The translations under genes were made by a program, and so were the position numbers. The notes beneath the pieces are model-generated. The model was not told the origin of the DNA and made no database searches. It saw nothing but the letters and a program-made list of their open reading frames with translations. Positions 8,236 to 16,546 of a stretch of 64,000 nucleotides of DNA are shown piece after piece; within the stretch, counting starts at the first letter, position 1, and every line of letters begins with the position of its first letter. The stretch comes from Bhargavaea changchunensis (lineage in GTDB: Bacteria; Bacillota; Bacilli; Bacillales_A; Planococcaceae), in assembly GCF_042665595.1 (NCBI RefSeq), contig NZ_JBHTCT010000003.1:62001-126000 (forward strand). Reading direction: 5' to 3'.

Positions 8236-8397
8236 GTTGATTGGAGTGAAGGGCGGCGACTCCTGCGGAAAAGGAAGTGCGGAGAGACTTCGCAGGTAGG
8301 TGCTGCCCAACGCTATGCTTTTGGGCGCAGACGCCCACCTTCGCATGGGCGCCGGCTCTTAGCCTTCCCCGCGGAAAGCGTCCGTCCGTAAATCAAC
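8236..8397 (+). repeat. Intergenic repeat element B (GTTGATT ends)
   Basis: A 162-base element bounded by GTTGATT and AATCAAC inverted ends. It contains GGGCGGCGACTCCTGCGG and CCCGCGGAAAGCGTCCG, phrases of the well-known Bacillaceae intergenic repeat family. An internal hairpin at 8330-8353 is the same module as in element A. It looks like a non-autonomous repeat; no coding potential is seen. The rest of the gap up to the GDPD gene holds nothing recognisable. Confidence 0.65.
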
Positions 8398-8510
8398 ACT
8401 TCTCTTGAAAAAATGTAAATCATTCTAAATGACATCTCTTGAATGAATTAATAAGGAGTGCCGGTGGCTCTTTATTTCATGAGCTTAATGATCTGTCAGA
8501 GCGGTCTGAT

Positions 8511-9449
8511 TTACTCCAAGCCGTCCTGTGAGTGCCCAAATTCGTCTTCCGGTCCGCCTGCAAGTCCCGCGGCCAGATCCGGACGGTCCGTGATGATCCC
8601 CTTTGCGCCGGCCGCGATCAGCCGCTCCATGGTTGTCCTGTCATTGATCGTCCAATAATGGACCGGGATATTGAGCCGCCCGAGAAAACGGATGAAAGGC
8701 GGAAGATCCAGCGGGAACATGCCGGACCGGACCGGAATCTGGAACACATCTGCCCTCGGCTGGTACAAGTGGCCGAAGCCGCTCGCAAATGCGAGGTAAG
8801 CGCGCCTGACTTCCTGTTCACCGGCACCGATGGCAATCTGATTTCTGGCGTATAGATTGAACCGGTCAATCTGGCTGTCATGGAAACTGGTGACGACCAC
8901 TCTGTGCCTTGCGTCTGCTTCTTCGATGACCCGCCAGAGCTTTGAAGGCAGGAGGCCGCCTTCGTATGTATCCGGCGCATCTTTCATGTCGATATTGACC
9001 AACATATGGGGGAAGTCCTCGAGAAGTGTCCGGAGCGGCACGGCTCCCCCGGCCTTTCCCCTGAACGGATAGGAACCGTCCTCGCCTTCATGATGGTAGC
9101 CGAAATCCGCTTCCTCAAGTTCGGCCAGCGTATAGTCGCCGGGACGGCCGTCCAGGTTGGTTGTCCGTCCGAGTGTATCGTCATGAAAGACGATCACCTC
9201 TTCATCCTTGGTAAGGTGGACATCGATTTCAAATCCATGCACACCAAGCCCTGCGGCCCGCTCAAAGGCTGCCACCGTGTTTTCGGGTGCGAGTCCGGCA
9301 CCGCCACGGTGGGCAAGTATGATGGGCACGTCATAATCCAGGGCAGGTACAGATGTCCGGCCCTCGGGCTTCGATAAGATTTTCGAACCGGCCCAGGCGG
9401 CGGCTCCGGCCGCTGCAACCGTCAGGGCGACTTTTCTTTTCTTTGTCAT
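8511..9449 (-). CDS. Glycerophosphodiester phosphodiesterase
   Basis: A 312-residue GDPD-family enzyme that hydrolyses glycerophosphodiesters to glycerol-3-phosphate and an alcohol. The N-terminal 25 residues are basic then Ala-rich hydrophobic, so the enzyme is probably membrane-anchored or exported. Active-site features are in place: AHRGG with H47 and R48, E74-I-D76, and H89-D90; NIDMKD later in the barrel and HYWTIND near the end are typical. The start at 9449 has GGAGGGG upstream. The gene is monocistronic on the minus strand and is an insertion relative to the B. subtilis ylb order. Substrate preference cannot be read from the sequence. Confidence 0.9.
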   Translation of the reverse strand: MTKKRKVALTVAAAGAAAWAGSKILSKPEGRTSVPALDYDVPIILAHRGGAGLAPENTVAAFERAAGLGVHGFEIDVHLTKDEEVIVFHDDTLGRTTNLDGRPGDYTLAELEEADFGYHHEGEDGSYPFRGKAGGAVPLRTLLEDFPHMLVNIDMKDAPDTYEGGLLPSKLWRVIEEADARHRVVVTSFHDSQIDRFNLYARNQIAIGAGEQEVRRAYLAFASGFGHLYQPRADVFQIPVRSGMFPLDLPPFIRFLGRLNIPVHYWTINDRTTMERLIAAGAKGIITDRPDLAAGLAGGPEDEFGHSQDGLE

Positions 9450-9573
9450 TCTGACCCCTCCCTGTATCCGAGAAAACTATCTCCAGTATAAAAGAAACCG
9501 GTTTCTGTGTCATTATCCATCCGGTTGCCGTGATTTTCCGCCTTATGGTATTCTTTATGGTAGGAAAGTAGGG

Positions 9574-9852
9574 ATGATCATGATTGAACGGCGCGGAATC
9601 GTCGTCCACCTTCACCATCTCAAACAGGTGAAGGCGCTCAGGAAATATGGACATGTCCAATATATTTCCAAGCGGATGAAGTATGCCGTACTGTACTGCG
9701 ATTTCGACGATGCGGAAGATACGGCAAAAAAACTTGAGAAACTCCAATATGTCCGGTCGGTCCAGCTCTCAATGAAGCCGTTCATCAAAACGGAATTTGA
9801 GAACGCGAAACCTGACAAGGCAAAGGAGTATGATTATAAGGGAGGCATCTGA
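9574..9852 (+). CDS. ylbG: YlbG family protein (UPF0298)
   Basis: A 92-residue protein with the conserved ISKRMKYAVLYC segment and the ending EFENAKPDKAKEYDYK that identify YlbG. Function is unknown. ATG 9574 is preceded by AGGAAAG; ATG 9580 is a possible alternative. It sits between ylbF and rsmD as in B. subtilis, though here a GDPD gene and repeats separate it from ylbF. It converges with the DUF7147 gene with only one base between the two stops, so no separate terminator is present. Confidence 0.9.
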   Translation: MIMIERRGIVVHLHHLKQVKALRKYGHVQYISKRMKYAVLYCDFDDAEDTAKKLEKLQYVRSVQLSMKPFIKTEFENAKPDKAKEYDYKGGI

Positions 9853-9853
9853 T

Positions 9854-10237
9854 TTACCGGAGCGGCGGAATCAGATGGTTGAGCCGCAGGATGCCGGTGA
9901 TGTGCCTGAAGTACTGGTCCCGATCAGAAAAGTCTTTTGACGGACGCACTTCCACTGTGACTGGAGTGGCGCCGGCTTCTGCAGCGGCTTCCTGAAAGCG
10001 GGTGACACGGGCACTTCCTTTGCTGCTGTTCCGGATGCCTTCCCGGCAGATGTAGATCGGCATGAAGCTGCCCTCTCCGGCGGGTTCAAAGGCCGCGGCC
10101 AGCGACAGGACACCGCTGTCTCTTGCGGTGAAGATGAAGGCGCGATGAAGGCGGCCGGAATTTGAACGGATCAGCTCGCACAGTTCAAAGACGTCACCGA
10201 GCCCTTCGCCGAGTTCAATAAAGCGTTGTGTAATCAT
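9854..10237 (-). CDS. DUF7147 family protein
   Basis: A 127-residue protein beginning MITQRFIELGEGLGD and ending with a HITGILRLNHLIPPLR stretch. This matches a small Bacillales family found next to rsmD and sometimes mislabelled methylthioribose kinase; no kinase motif is visible. The ATG at 10237 has a strong AAAGGAGG site. It is divergent from rsmD and converges with ylbG. Function unknown; family identification is from memory of Bacillus homologues. Confidence 0.65.
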   Translation of the reverse strand: MITQRFIELGEGLGDVFELCELIRSNSGRLHRAFIFTARDSGVLSLAAAFEPAGEGSFMPIYICREGIRNSSKGSARVTRFQEAAAEAGATPVTVEVRPSKDFSDRDQYFRHITGILRLNHLIPPLR

Positions 10238-10311
10238 GCGGGTCCTCCTTTCTCTGTTCATCCTATCATACCGGCAGAGCAGGGATTAGTGCAAAACAGG
10301 AAGGTGAGAAG

Positions 10312-10887
10312 ATGAGAATCATTTCCGGAGAACGCAGGGGCCTGCAACTGAAATCGTCATCAGGTACCGGTACCAGACCGACTTCGGACAAGGTCAAGGA
10401 GTCCGTATTCAATATGATCGGGCCATATTTTGATGGCGGCCGGGTGCTGGATCTTTTTGCCGGAAGCGGAGGGTTGGCACTTGAAGCGCTCAGCCGGGGA
10501 ATGGATCATGCGGTCCTGATCGAAAAAGACCGGCGCGCCCAGGCGGCAATCCTTGAGAATGTGGCCAAATGCAGATATGATGACCGGGTGGAACTGATTC
10601 GTGCAGATGCACGGCAGGCTGTACGCCGGATCATCTCCAATGGGGAACCGTTTGATATGGTCTTCCTGGACCCGCCATATGCGCGGGATACATATTACAA
10701 GCTGGCCGGGGAACTGGCGGAGTCTGGACTGGTCGGAAGCGGAGGCACAATCGTCTGCGAACATGACCGTTCAGTGACCCTGCCGGACAGCTTCGGGGAT
10801 TTCCGGAAAGATAAAGAATCTGTTTATGGCGGCACGGTGATTTCTATTTACCGGCACGTTGCCGGCGAGGGGGAGACAAATGGGTAA
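10312..10887 (+). CDS. rsmD: 16S rRNA (guanine(966)-N2)-methyltransferase
   Basis: A 191-residue class I SAM methyltransferase. The RPTSDKVKESVFN segment (22-34), SAM-binding LDLFAGSGG (46-54) and catalytic DPPY (120-123) are all present and are diagnostic of RsmD. It methylates G966 of 16S rRNA in the small subunit. The ribosome site AGGAAGGTGAG precedes the ATG. It overlaps coaD by eight bases, so the two are translationally coupled, as in many Firmicutes (ylbH-ylbI). Confidence 0.95.
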   Translation: MRIISGERRGLQLKSSSGTGTRPTSDKVKESVFNMIGPYFDGGRVLDLFAGSGGLALEALSRGMDHAVLIEKDRRAQAAILENVAKCRYDDRVELIRADARQAVRRIISNGEPFDMVFLDPPYARDTYYKLAGELAESGLVGSGGTIVCEHDRSVTLPDSFGDFRKDKESVYGGTVISIYRHVAGEGETNG

Positions 10888-11377
10888 AATGGGGGTAGTT
10901 CCGGGAAGCTTCGATCCGGTGACCAATGGCCATCTGGATATTATCAGGCGCGCTTCGCGCGTGTTCGGGGAAATCCGGGTGTGCGTGCTGAACAACTCAT
11001 CAAAAAACCCGCTGTTCACAGTGGATGAGCGGATCATGCTCATCCGCGAGGCGACTTCAGGCATCGACAATGTGAAAGTCGAGTCGTATTCCGGACTGCT
11101 TGTCGATTATGCAAAAGGAGTCGGCGCAACCGCGATTGTCCGCGGCCTGCGGGCAGTATCGGATTTTGAATACGAGATGCAGATCACCTCGATGAACAGG
11201 GTGCTCGAGGAAGAGATTGAGACCTTCTTCATGATGACCAACAATCAGTACTCTTTTCTCAGCTCCAGCATCGTCAAGGAAGTGGCCAAGTACGGGGCTG
11301 ATACATCGGACCTCGTACCGCCCGTTGTCGAACAGGCGCTCAGGGAAAAATACAACATCAAAGAAATTCGGCAATGA
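10880..11377 (+). CDS. coaD: Pantetheine-phosphate adenylyltransferase
   Basis: A 165-residue enzyme joining 4'-phosphopantetheine and ATP to dephospho-CoA, the fourth step of coenzyme A synthesis. The nucleotidyltransferase motif GSFDPVTNGH stands at 9-18 and a NQYSFLSSSIVKEVA segment (the ISSTxVR-like site) near residue 130. Full length for the family. The start at 10880 follows GAGGGGGAG inside the 3' end of rsmD; an upstream in-frame ATG at 10859 lacks a good site and is not conserved. Followed by a strong terminator. Confidence 0.95.
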   Translation: MGKMGVVPGSFDPVTNGHLDIIRRASRVFGEIRVCVLNNSSKNPLFTVDERIMLIREATSGIDNVKVESYSGLLVDYAKGVGATAIVRGLRAVSDFEYEMQITSMNRVLEEEIETFFMMTNNQYSFLSSSIVKEVAKYGADTSDLVPPVVEQALREKYNIKEIRQ

Positions 11378-11380
11378 CAA

Positions 11381-11421
11381 AAACGCCCGGGAAGCCAGCA
11401 GGCTTCCCGGACGTTTTTTTA
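11381..11421 (+). terminator. Terminator between coaD and ylbJ
   Basis: AAACGCCCGGGAAGCC and complement around AGCA, then seven T. Both flanks have A/T runs, so it may serve both converging genes. Confidence 0.9.
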
Positions 11422-12312
11422 ATTCCAAATGGCCAAGAGCAACATGAACACGGGCGGCACGATAAGCATGTGCGCAAGGCGGGCTGCAGCATACCAGCGC
11501 ATCGGGATACCCGCACCCCTGGCGATGACAGCAACCTGCAGATGAATGCTCAGACCGTTCATGGACAGGATAAGCGCAGTCAGTGCTGCATGCAAATCCA
11601 GCCCCGAGAAAAGGTCATGGGCCGTCTGAAGGCCTGCTGTCATCTCAAACAGCGGGAACACCGCCATACCTGCCATCTGTGTATCCAATGGGCTCAGTCT
11701 GGACAGCAGGTCTGCCGCCACGGTGCCTACGGCGGAAAAGAAGACGACGGTCGTCGCAACAAGGACAATGGTCTGGGAACTTTCCTTGAGGCTTTCAGTG
11801 AGCGGAGAGCCGGCTTTCTTCTTTGAGATCACCGAGGAAGTCGGCTGACTCTCCGGATGAAGGGCTGAGCGGATGGACAGAATAAGAAGAAAGATCAGAT
11901 TAAGCCCATGGATGACGGCCATTAGCAGCCAGCCGACCGAGGCGCGGCCAAACAGCTCGTTGCCGACATAGCCGATCAGCAGCATGGAACTGGGGGCGTG
12001 GCAGATCGCCGTCAGCAACGCGCCTTCGCGCTTTGTCAGCCGTCCGTCCCTGACCTGGTGCGATACCGAGACAGCCCCTACCGGAAAACCGCCGAAAGCC
12101 CCCAGCAGATAGGTTTTCCAGTAGGTGCCTGTCCGTCTTTTCGGTTCTTTCCCGGGGAGGCGGAGCAGCCACTGGGTCAGGATCAGGTAGGGAAGCAGAT
12201 ACGGGAGGAGGGCTTCCGTAAACAGTTCAATGCCGAATACAGCCCCTTCACGGGCAAGGCCCGGCTGGAGGAGGAACAGTGCGATGAGGCACCATATGAT
12301 GACGGTATACAC
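11419..12312 (-). CDS. ylbJ: YlbJ-like sporulation integral membrane protein
   Basis: A 297-residue membrane protein with about eight hydrophobic helices and the GGFPVGA and CHAPSSMLLIGYVG segments that correspond to the conserved sites of the nucleoside-recognition (Gate) domain family including YlbJ. B. subtilis YlbJ, needed for efficient sporulation, is near 400 residues, so this version is about a quarter shorter. The start is a GTG at 12312 with GAGGGAG upstream. Its place between coaD and ylbL supports the name. The transported substrate, if any, is unknown. The neighbouring ylbK of B. subtilis is absent. Confidence 0.75.
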   Translation of the reverse strand: MYTVIIWCLIALFLLQPGLAREGAVFGIELFTEALLPYLLPYLILTQWLLRLPGKEPKRRTGTYWKTYLLGAFGGFPVGAVSVSHQVRDGRLTKREGALLTAICHAPSSMLLIGYVGNELFGRASVGWLLMAVIHGLNLIFLLILSIRSALHPESQPTSSVISKKKAGSPLTESLKESSQTIVLVATTVVFFSAVGTVAADLLSRLSPLDTQMAGMAVFPLFEMTAGLQTAHDLFSGLDLHAALTALILSMNGLSIHLQVAVIARGAGIPMRWYAAARLAHMLIVPPVFMLLLAIWN

Positions 12313-12335
12313 GAAAATAATCGACTCCCTCGTTT

Positions 12336-12364
12336 TTGAATGCGCCCATCGCCGGTGCTACACT
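12336..12364 (+). promoter_or_regulatory. Sigma-A-type promoter for ylbL
   Basis: TTGAAT at 12336-12341, a 17-base spacer and TACACT at 12359-12364, 44 bases before the ylbL start and divergent from ylbJ. Confidence 0.6.
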
Positions 12365-12408
12365 ATGTATATGCCGGCATGTACGGGGCTATTTTGGAGG
12401 GATTGGTT

Positions 12409-13461
12409 TTGAACAATGTAAAAAGGATTGCGCTCACGGCCATTTTGCTGTTGTTTGCGGCAGCTGCGCTCCTGCCGCTGGATATGTATATCCAGAAGCC
12501 GGGCGGCGCATACGAATTATCTCCTCTCGTGAAAGTGAAGGGCGGCGATTCGGATGACGAAGGTTCCCTGAGCCTGATGACGATCGCCCTCTCTAAGGCA
12601 ACCCCGCTGACTTATGCTTTTTCCGGGCTGATGGACAGCCGGAAAATCATGAAAGCCGGACAGATCCGCAGGGAGGGGGAGTCTGAGGAGGAGTACAATC
12701 TGCGCCAAATGCAACTGATGGAGGACTCCCAGATCAACGCAATCTATGTGGCCTATAACCGGGCGGGGGAATCCGTCACGCTGGAGACCGAAGGTGTGCT
12801 CGTTCTGGATGTGGTAGAGGGCAGTGCGGCAGACGGCACACTGGAGGCTGGTGACCTGATCATCCGGGTGGGGGAAGAGCCGGTGGATTCACCGGATGCA
12901 TTTGCCGATACGGTCGCTTCTGTGCCCCAAGAAGAAACGGTCCGTCTGACTGTCATCCGGGATGAAGAAGAGATCATAGAAGATATTTCCCCCGCCGCCA
13001 TTCCGGGTGCCGGGGGAAGGAAAGGGCTGGGCGTAAGCTATACAGCCAAGCGTATGATTGAAACCGATCCGGAAGTTGAGATCGAGACGGAGGATATCGG
13101 CGGCCCTTCCGCAGGGCTGATGTTTACTCTTGAAATCATGAATCAGCTTTTGGAAGAAGATCTCACGAAAGGGTACCGGGTTGCCGGTACAGGAGAGATG
13201 AATGAGGATGGCACGGTGGGCAGGATCGGCGGCATCGACTTTAAAGTCATGGCTGCAGACCGGGAAGGAATTGAAATCTTCTTCGCACCGGATGATGAAA
13301 TTACCGCCGGGATGAAGGAACGTATTCCCGGGATCCGATCCAATTACGAAACGGCTGCCGAGACGGCAGAAAAAATCGGCACTGATATGAAAATCGTGCC
13401 GGTGAAGACGATAGATGATGCCCTTGATTATCTGGAGGCGCTGGATCCGAAGTCTGATTGA
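12409..13461 (+). CDS. ylbL: PDZ and Lon-type membrane serine protease (YlbL/SepM-like)
   Basis: A 350-residue protein with an N-terminal membrane anchor (5-25), a PDZ domain (about 127-192) and a C-terminal Lon-type protease domain. The catalytic dyad is visible: Ser234 in GGPSAG and Lys279 in GIDFKVMAA. SepM of streptococci, of the same architecture, trims a competence peptide outside the cell; the B. subtilis substrate is not settled. Start is a TTG at 12409, eight bases after GGAGG (12396-12400); no ATG fits. The extracellular face is predicted for the PDZ-protease part. Confidence 0.92.
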   Translation: MNNVKRIALTAILLLFAAAALLPLDMYIQKPGGAYELSPLVKVKGGDSDDEGSLSLMTIALSKATPLTYAFSGLMDSRKIMKAGQIRREGESEEEYNLRQMQLMEDSQINAIYVAYNRAGESVTLETEGVLVLDVVEGSAADGTLEAGDLIIRVGEEPVDSPDAFADTVASVPQEETVRLTVIRDEEEIIEDISPAAIPGAGGRKGLGVSYTAKRMIETDPEVEIETEDIGGPSAGLMFTLEIMNQLLEEDLTKGYRVAGTGEMNEDGTVGRIGGIDFKVMAADREGIEIFFAPDDEITAGMKERIPGIRSNYETAAETAEKIGTDMKIVPVKTIDDALDYLEALDPKSD

Positions 13462-13464
13462 CAT

Positions 13465-14673
13465 TTAATCGGCCATGACGGGCGGTGTGCGGAAGTCCTT
13501 GCCGGGCCTGTCACCAGTTCCTACTGCATAAAGGTCCGATGCCCGGATGTCTGATTTCAGCATCGGGTCATCGGACGAGCCTACCCGGGATACCAGCGGG
13601 AGACCCAATCCGTCTTTATATTGGTTTAAATATCTGCGGCCTGCCGCAGTCATCCCGAGAAGCCTCAGGTAGCGGGGATGGCGCAGCCGGTTGAATTCGT
13701 CCCTGTCCATTCCGCAGAGAACGTGGGTAAGAATCCGCTGGATCCGTGTCCAGGTATAACGTTTCGTCTTGACCGTCTCCATGAACTCCATGAAAGAAGG
13801 AGCATCAAGCGCGGCCCTGGCAATCCGGTGCTCGAGCCCTTCTGTCATCTCTGCAACATCCCTCAGCCGGACGGCACCGTCGCGGATGATGAGGGGACGG
13901 AGAATATGCCAGAAACGGTCCCAGCCGCCAAATCCGCCATGTGCCTCCCGGAACTGTTCCATGGCGCGCGCAGTATGATCCGGGACGGCCCGGAGGACCT
14001 CATTGGTGATGCCTGCTGTCCTGACTGCTTCCCTGATGGCCGTTGCGCTCATGATGCCGCTGTCGGGATCGGCACCGAGGTCGTGGTAGCCTGTACCGGT
14101 ACGGCCGATGGTGAAAGCGGTGATTGCCGGTTCGATCGAGCGGGCTGCCTTCATATAGTGGAAGCCGAGGATGTTGTTCGGTTTCGTGAGGTCCGCGAGC
14201 GGTTCCGCGACTGCCGCAGTATCTGCAATCGACCGATAGGCCTGGCTTAATGCCGAGGGATAACTGATCCCTGTTTTCACGAGCCGGTGCACTTCCGCCT
14301 CGTAGCCTGTCTCTTCGTCCTCCAGCAGGCGTAGCGTGTTCCGGAAGGGTTCGATCCGTCCGTCTTCCGATCCGAAGCAGATCATGTTGCAGCGGGCTGC
14401 CGCCAAAATGCCGATTGCGCCTTGGGCGAACTCGGATGCCTGTGCCACAGCGAACCTATAAGGGAGCTCGAACACGATGTCGGCTCCTGAACGGAGTGCC
14501 AGTTCCGCACGGGACCATTTGTCGATGAAAGCAGGCTCTCCCCTCTGCAGGAAATTGCCGCTCATGACTGCGATGACAACATCGGCCCCTGTGATACGGC
14601 GGGTTTCCTTTAGATGGTGGACATGCCCGTTATGAAGCGGGTTGTACTCGACGACGACACCTGCGGCTTTCAT
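13465..14673 (-). CDS. tmcAL: tRNA(Met) cytidine acetate ligase
   Basis: A 402-residue nucleotidyltransferase-fold enzyme (YlbM). VVEYNPLHNGHVHH near the start holds the HNGH motif (14-17), and MSGNFLQRGEP and GSEDG segments follow, as in TmcAL. In B. subtilis the enzyme uses ATP and acetate to make N4-acetylcytidine at the wobble base of elongator tRNA-Met. The ATG at 14673 follows GAGGAG at good spacing; a GTG nine bases upstream overlaps that site. It is antisense to its neighbours, as between ylbL and ylbN in B. subtilis. Confidence 0.93.
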   Translation of the reverse strand: MKAAGVVVEYNPLHNGHVHHLKETRRITGADVVIAVMSGNFLQRGEPAFIDKWSRAELALRSGADIVFELPYRFAVAQASEFAQGAIGILAAARCNMICFGSEDGRIEPFRNTLRLLEDEETGYEAEVHRLVKTGISYPSALSQAYRSIADTAAVAEPLADLTKPNNILGFHYMKAARSIEPAITAFTIGRTGTGYHDLGADPDSGIMSATAIREAVRTAGITNEVLRAVPDHTARAMEQFREAHGGFGGWDRFWHILRPLIIRDGAVRLRDVAEMTEGLEHRIARAALDAPSFMEFMETVKTKRYTWTRIQRILTHVLCGMDRDEFNRLRHPRYLRLLGMTAAGRRYLNQYKDGLGLPLVSRVGSSDDPMLKSDIRASDLYAVGTGDRPGKDFRTPPVMAD

Positions 14674-14773
14674 CACGCTCACTCCTCTGATACAATCGGA
14701 TTAACGACATTATAGCGTGGCCCGAATGAAAAATATAGGCGGTAACGAGATCCGCGGGTGACAAGAAATAATC

Positions 14774-14802
14774 TTGACATCACGTTTTGGACATACTATA
14801 AT
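14774..14802 (+). promoter_or_regulatory. Consensus sigma-A promoter for ylbN-rpmF
   Basis: Perfect TTGACA (14774-14779), a 17-base spacer and perfect TATAAT (14797-14802), 28 bases before ylbN. This is the strongest promoter by sequence in the window, fitting high expression of ribosomal protein L32. Confidence 0.9.
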
Positions 14803-14830
14803 CAATTCTGTTGTCTTGAGGTGATTCCTG

Positions 14831-15370
14831 ATGAAATGGACCATCCGGCAATTAAATCAATTCCGGCAGGATTCCATGCCGGTTGACGGCACTGCGGACC
14901 TGTCCGGTGTGATGAAGCGCGACCCGGAAATCCGGGCGATCGAACCGGTCCGTGTGACGGGCACCTGCTCCGTCGGGACCGGCCAGATGACCTGCCGCTT
15001 CAGGCTGGAGGGGACGATGACGCTCCCCGAAGCAAGGACATGGGAAGATGTCGAATACCCGTTCACTATCGAAACGGATGAACAGTTTGTCTGGGAAGGC
15101 TATGCCGACCCGGACGATGACGCCGTTCACGAGGTGACCGGGGAAGTGGTGGATCCGACGCCGGTCTTCGAAGAGTTGGTCCTGCTCGAAGTCCCGATTC
15201 AGGTGATCGGGGAAGAAGCGGCACCTTCACGGGAAGGGAAAGGATGGGCCTACTCATCCGAAGAGGAATTCGCCGCCAAGCGTGAAGAAGAAAAGCCGAA
15301 AGTGGATCCAAGACTTGCCGGGCTGGCCCAGTTTTTCGACCAGCAGGGTGAGGATTCAAAGGACGAATAG
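14831..15370 (+). CDS. ylbN: DUF177 (YceD family) protein YlbN
   Basis: A 179-residue protein of the YceD/DUF177 family, which nearly always precedes rpmF in bacteria. The CRFRLEGTMTLP region and the acidic VEYPFTIETDEQF segment are typical; the tail ending in a KPKVDPRLAGLAQFFD segment is the conserved C-terminus. In other bacteria the homologue affects 23S rRNA maturation or accumulation; in Bacillus the role is unknown. A GAGGTG site precedes the ATG. It forms a two-gene operon with rpmF. Confidence 0.93.
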   Translation: MKWTIRQLNQFRQDSMPVDGTADLSGVMKRDPEIRAIEPVRVTGTCSVGTGQMTCRFRLEGTMTLPEARTWEDVEYPFTIETDEQFVWEGYADPDDDAVHEVTGEVVDPTPVFEELVLLEVPIQVIGEEAAPSREGKGWAYSSEEEFAAKREEEKPKVDPRLAGLAQFFDQQGEDSKDE

Positions 15371-15391
15371 AACCGTAAGGAGGTGCCCCGC

Positions 15392-15565
15392 ATGGCAGTA
15401 CCTAAGAGAAGAACTTCCAAAACTGCAAAGCGTCAACGCCGTACACACTTTAAACTCCAAGTGCCAGGCATGGTCGCTTGCGATAACTGCGGCGAGATGA
15501 AACTCGCTCACCGTGTTTGCAAAAATTGCGGTGAATACAAAGGTAAACAAGTCATCTCCGAGTAA
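15392..15565 (+). CDS. rpmF: 50S ribosomal protein L32 (zinc type)
   Basis: A 57-residue basic protein beginning MAVPKRRTSKTAKRQRR, with CDNC and CKNC pairs forming the zinc-binding site of the C+ type L32. It is part of the large ribosomal subunit. Start at 15392 has AAGGAGG upstream; an in-frame ATG nine bases earlier overlaps this site. A terminator follows. Confidence 0.97.
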   Translation: MAVPKRRTSKTAKRQRRTHFKLQVPGMVACDNCGEMKLAHRVCKNCGEYKGKQVISE

Positions 15566-15580
15566 TCAGAGACGAGCGCG

Positions 15581-15610
15581 ACGGCCGGAATCCCATTCCG
15601 GTCTTTTTTT
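15581..15610 (+). terminator. Terminator after rpmF
   Basis: GGCCGGAAT and ATTCCGGTC around CCC, followed by seven T. Confidence 0.9.
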
Positions 15611-15732
15611 GTGCGCTAAAAGTTCTCCCTGCCCTCTGGGGCGGAAATCTGCTTGATCGCCAAGAAGATATGCCCAAGGGATTAAAGGAATGGTAGGGTA
15701 TAGAAGCAAGCGACTGAAGGAGGACTGCGGGA

Positions 15733-16494
15733 ATGGCTTACCGGTTTGAGAAGAGGGGAAGCGGAGCGATCTTCACGATCGACCGCCAGGAAAAGCGCAA
15801 TGCAATCAACGAAGAAGTGATGGACGGGCTGTCGGCTGCAATCGGGGCTGCCGGGAAAGATGAGTCTCTCCGGTATTTCGTCGTCACGGGCGAGGGGCAA
15901 TCAGCATTCTGCTCGGGCGGGGACCTGTCGGAATTCCATAAGCTCCGTACGGAAGAAGATGCTGCGCCGATGCTCGGCAAGATGGCGGATATCCTGCTCC
16001 GGATGGCTTTGTTGCCCGTTCCTGTCATTGCACTGATCGACGGCCATGCTGTCGGAGGCGGCTGCGAAATTGCGACCGCTTGTGACTTCAGGCTTGTACG
16101 TGAGGGCGTAAGGTGCGGATTTATCCAGGGGACACTTGCCATCACAACCGGATGGGGCGGGGCGTCCCATCTGCTGCACAAGTCAGCAAGGCACGACACA
16201 GCACTCAGGATGCTGACGGAAGCCAGGCCGAAGAATGCCCATGAACTGCTTGAATCCGGCTGGGCGACAGAACTTTTCACATCTGATAAATTTGAAGCAC
16301 TCGACCGTTTCACGGATCCGATGGAACGCGTCCATCCATCGGTCCACCGGGCTTACAAACAGGCTGCCGTCCGGCGCCTATTGGCCGCGGGCCTTCCGGA
16401 ACAGGTCCTGGAAGAAGTGGCGGCCTGCGCAAAGCTATGGGCCGAGGACGTACATCATGAAGCTGTCGACCGTTTCCTGAACAAGAAAAAATGA
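15733..16494 (+). CDS. Enoyl-CoA hydratase/isomerase family protein
   Basis: A 253-residue crotonase-fold protein. FCSGGDLSEF (about 59-68) and DGHAVGGGCEIA (about 98-109) form the oxyanion hole expected of the family. Both catalytic Glu positions of true enoyl-CoA hydratases are not clearly present (GTLAITTGWGG stands where GxxPxxGG with Glu would be), so the reaction could be a decarboxylation, isomerisation or thioester hydrolysis. It lies alone between rpmF and rsfA, 570 bases before an acyl-CoA carboxylase operon. Start ATG 15733 has AGGAGGA upstream. Confidence 0.8.
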   Translation: MAYRFEKRGSGAIFTIDRQEKRNAINEEVMDGLSAAIGAAGKDESLRYFVVTGEGQSAFCSGGDLSEFHKLRTEEDAAPMLGKMADILLRMALLPVPVIALIDGHAVGGGCEIATACDFRLVREGVRCGFIQGTLAITTGWGGASHLLHKSARHDTALRMLTEARPKNAHELLESGWATELFTSDKFEALDRFTDPMERVHPSVHRAYKQAAVRRLLAAGLPEQVLEEVAACAKLWAEDVHHEAVDRFLNKKK

Positions 16495-16546
16495 AGTCTA
16501 TTTTTTCCCACCACCGCATATAGTTTCCCAAACGGGGGTGGTAGAG

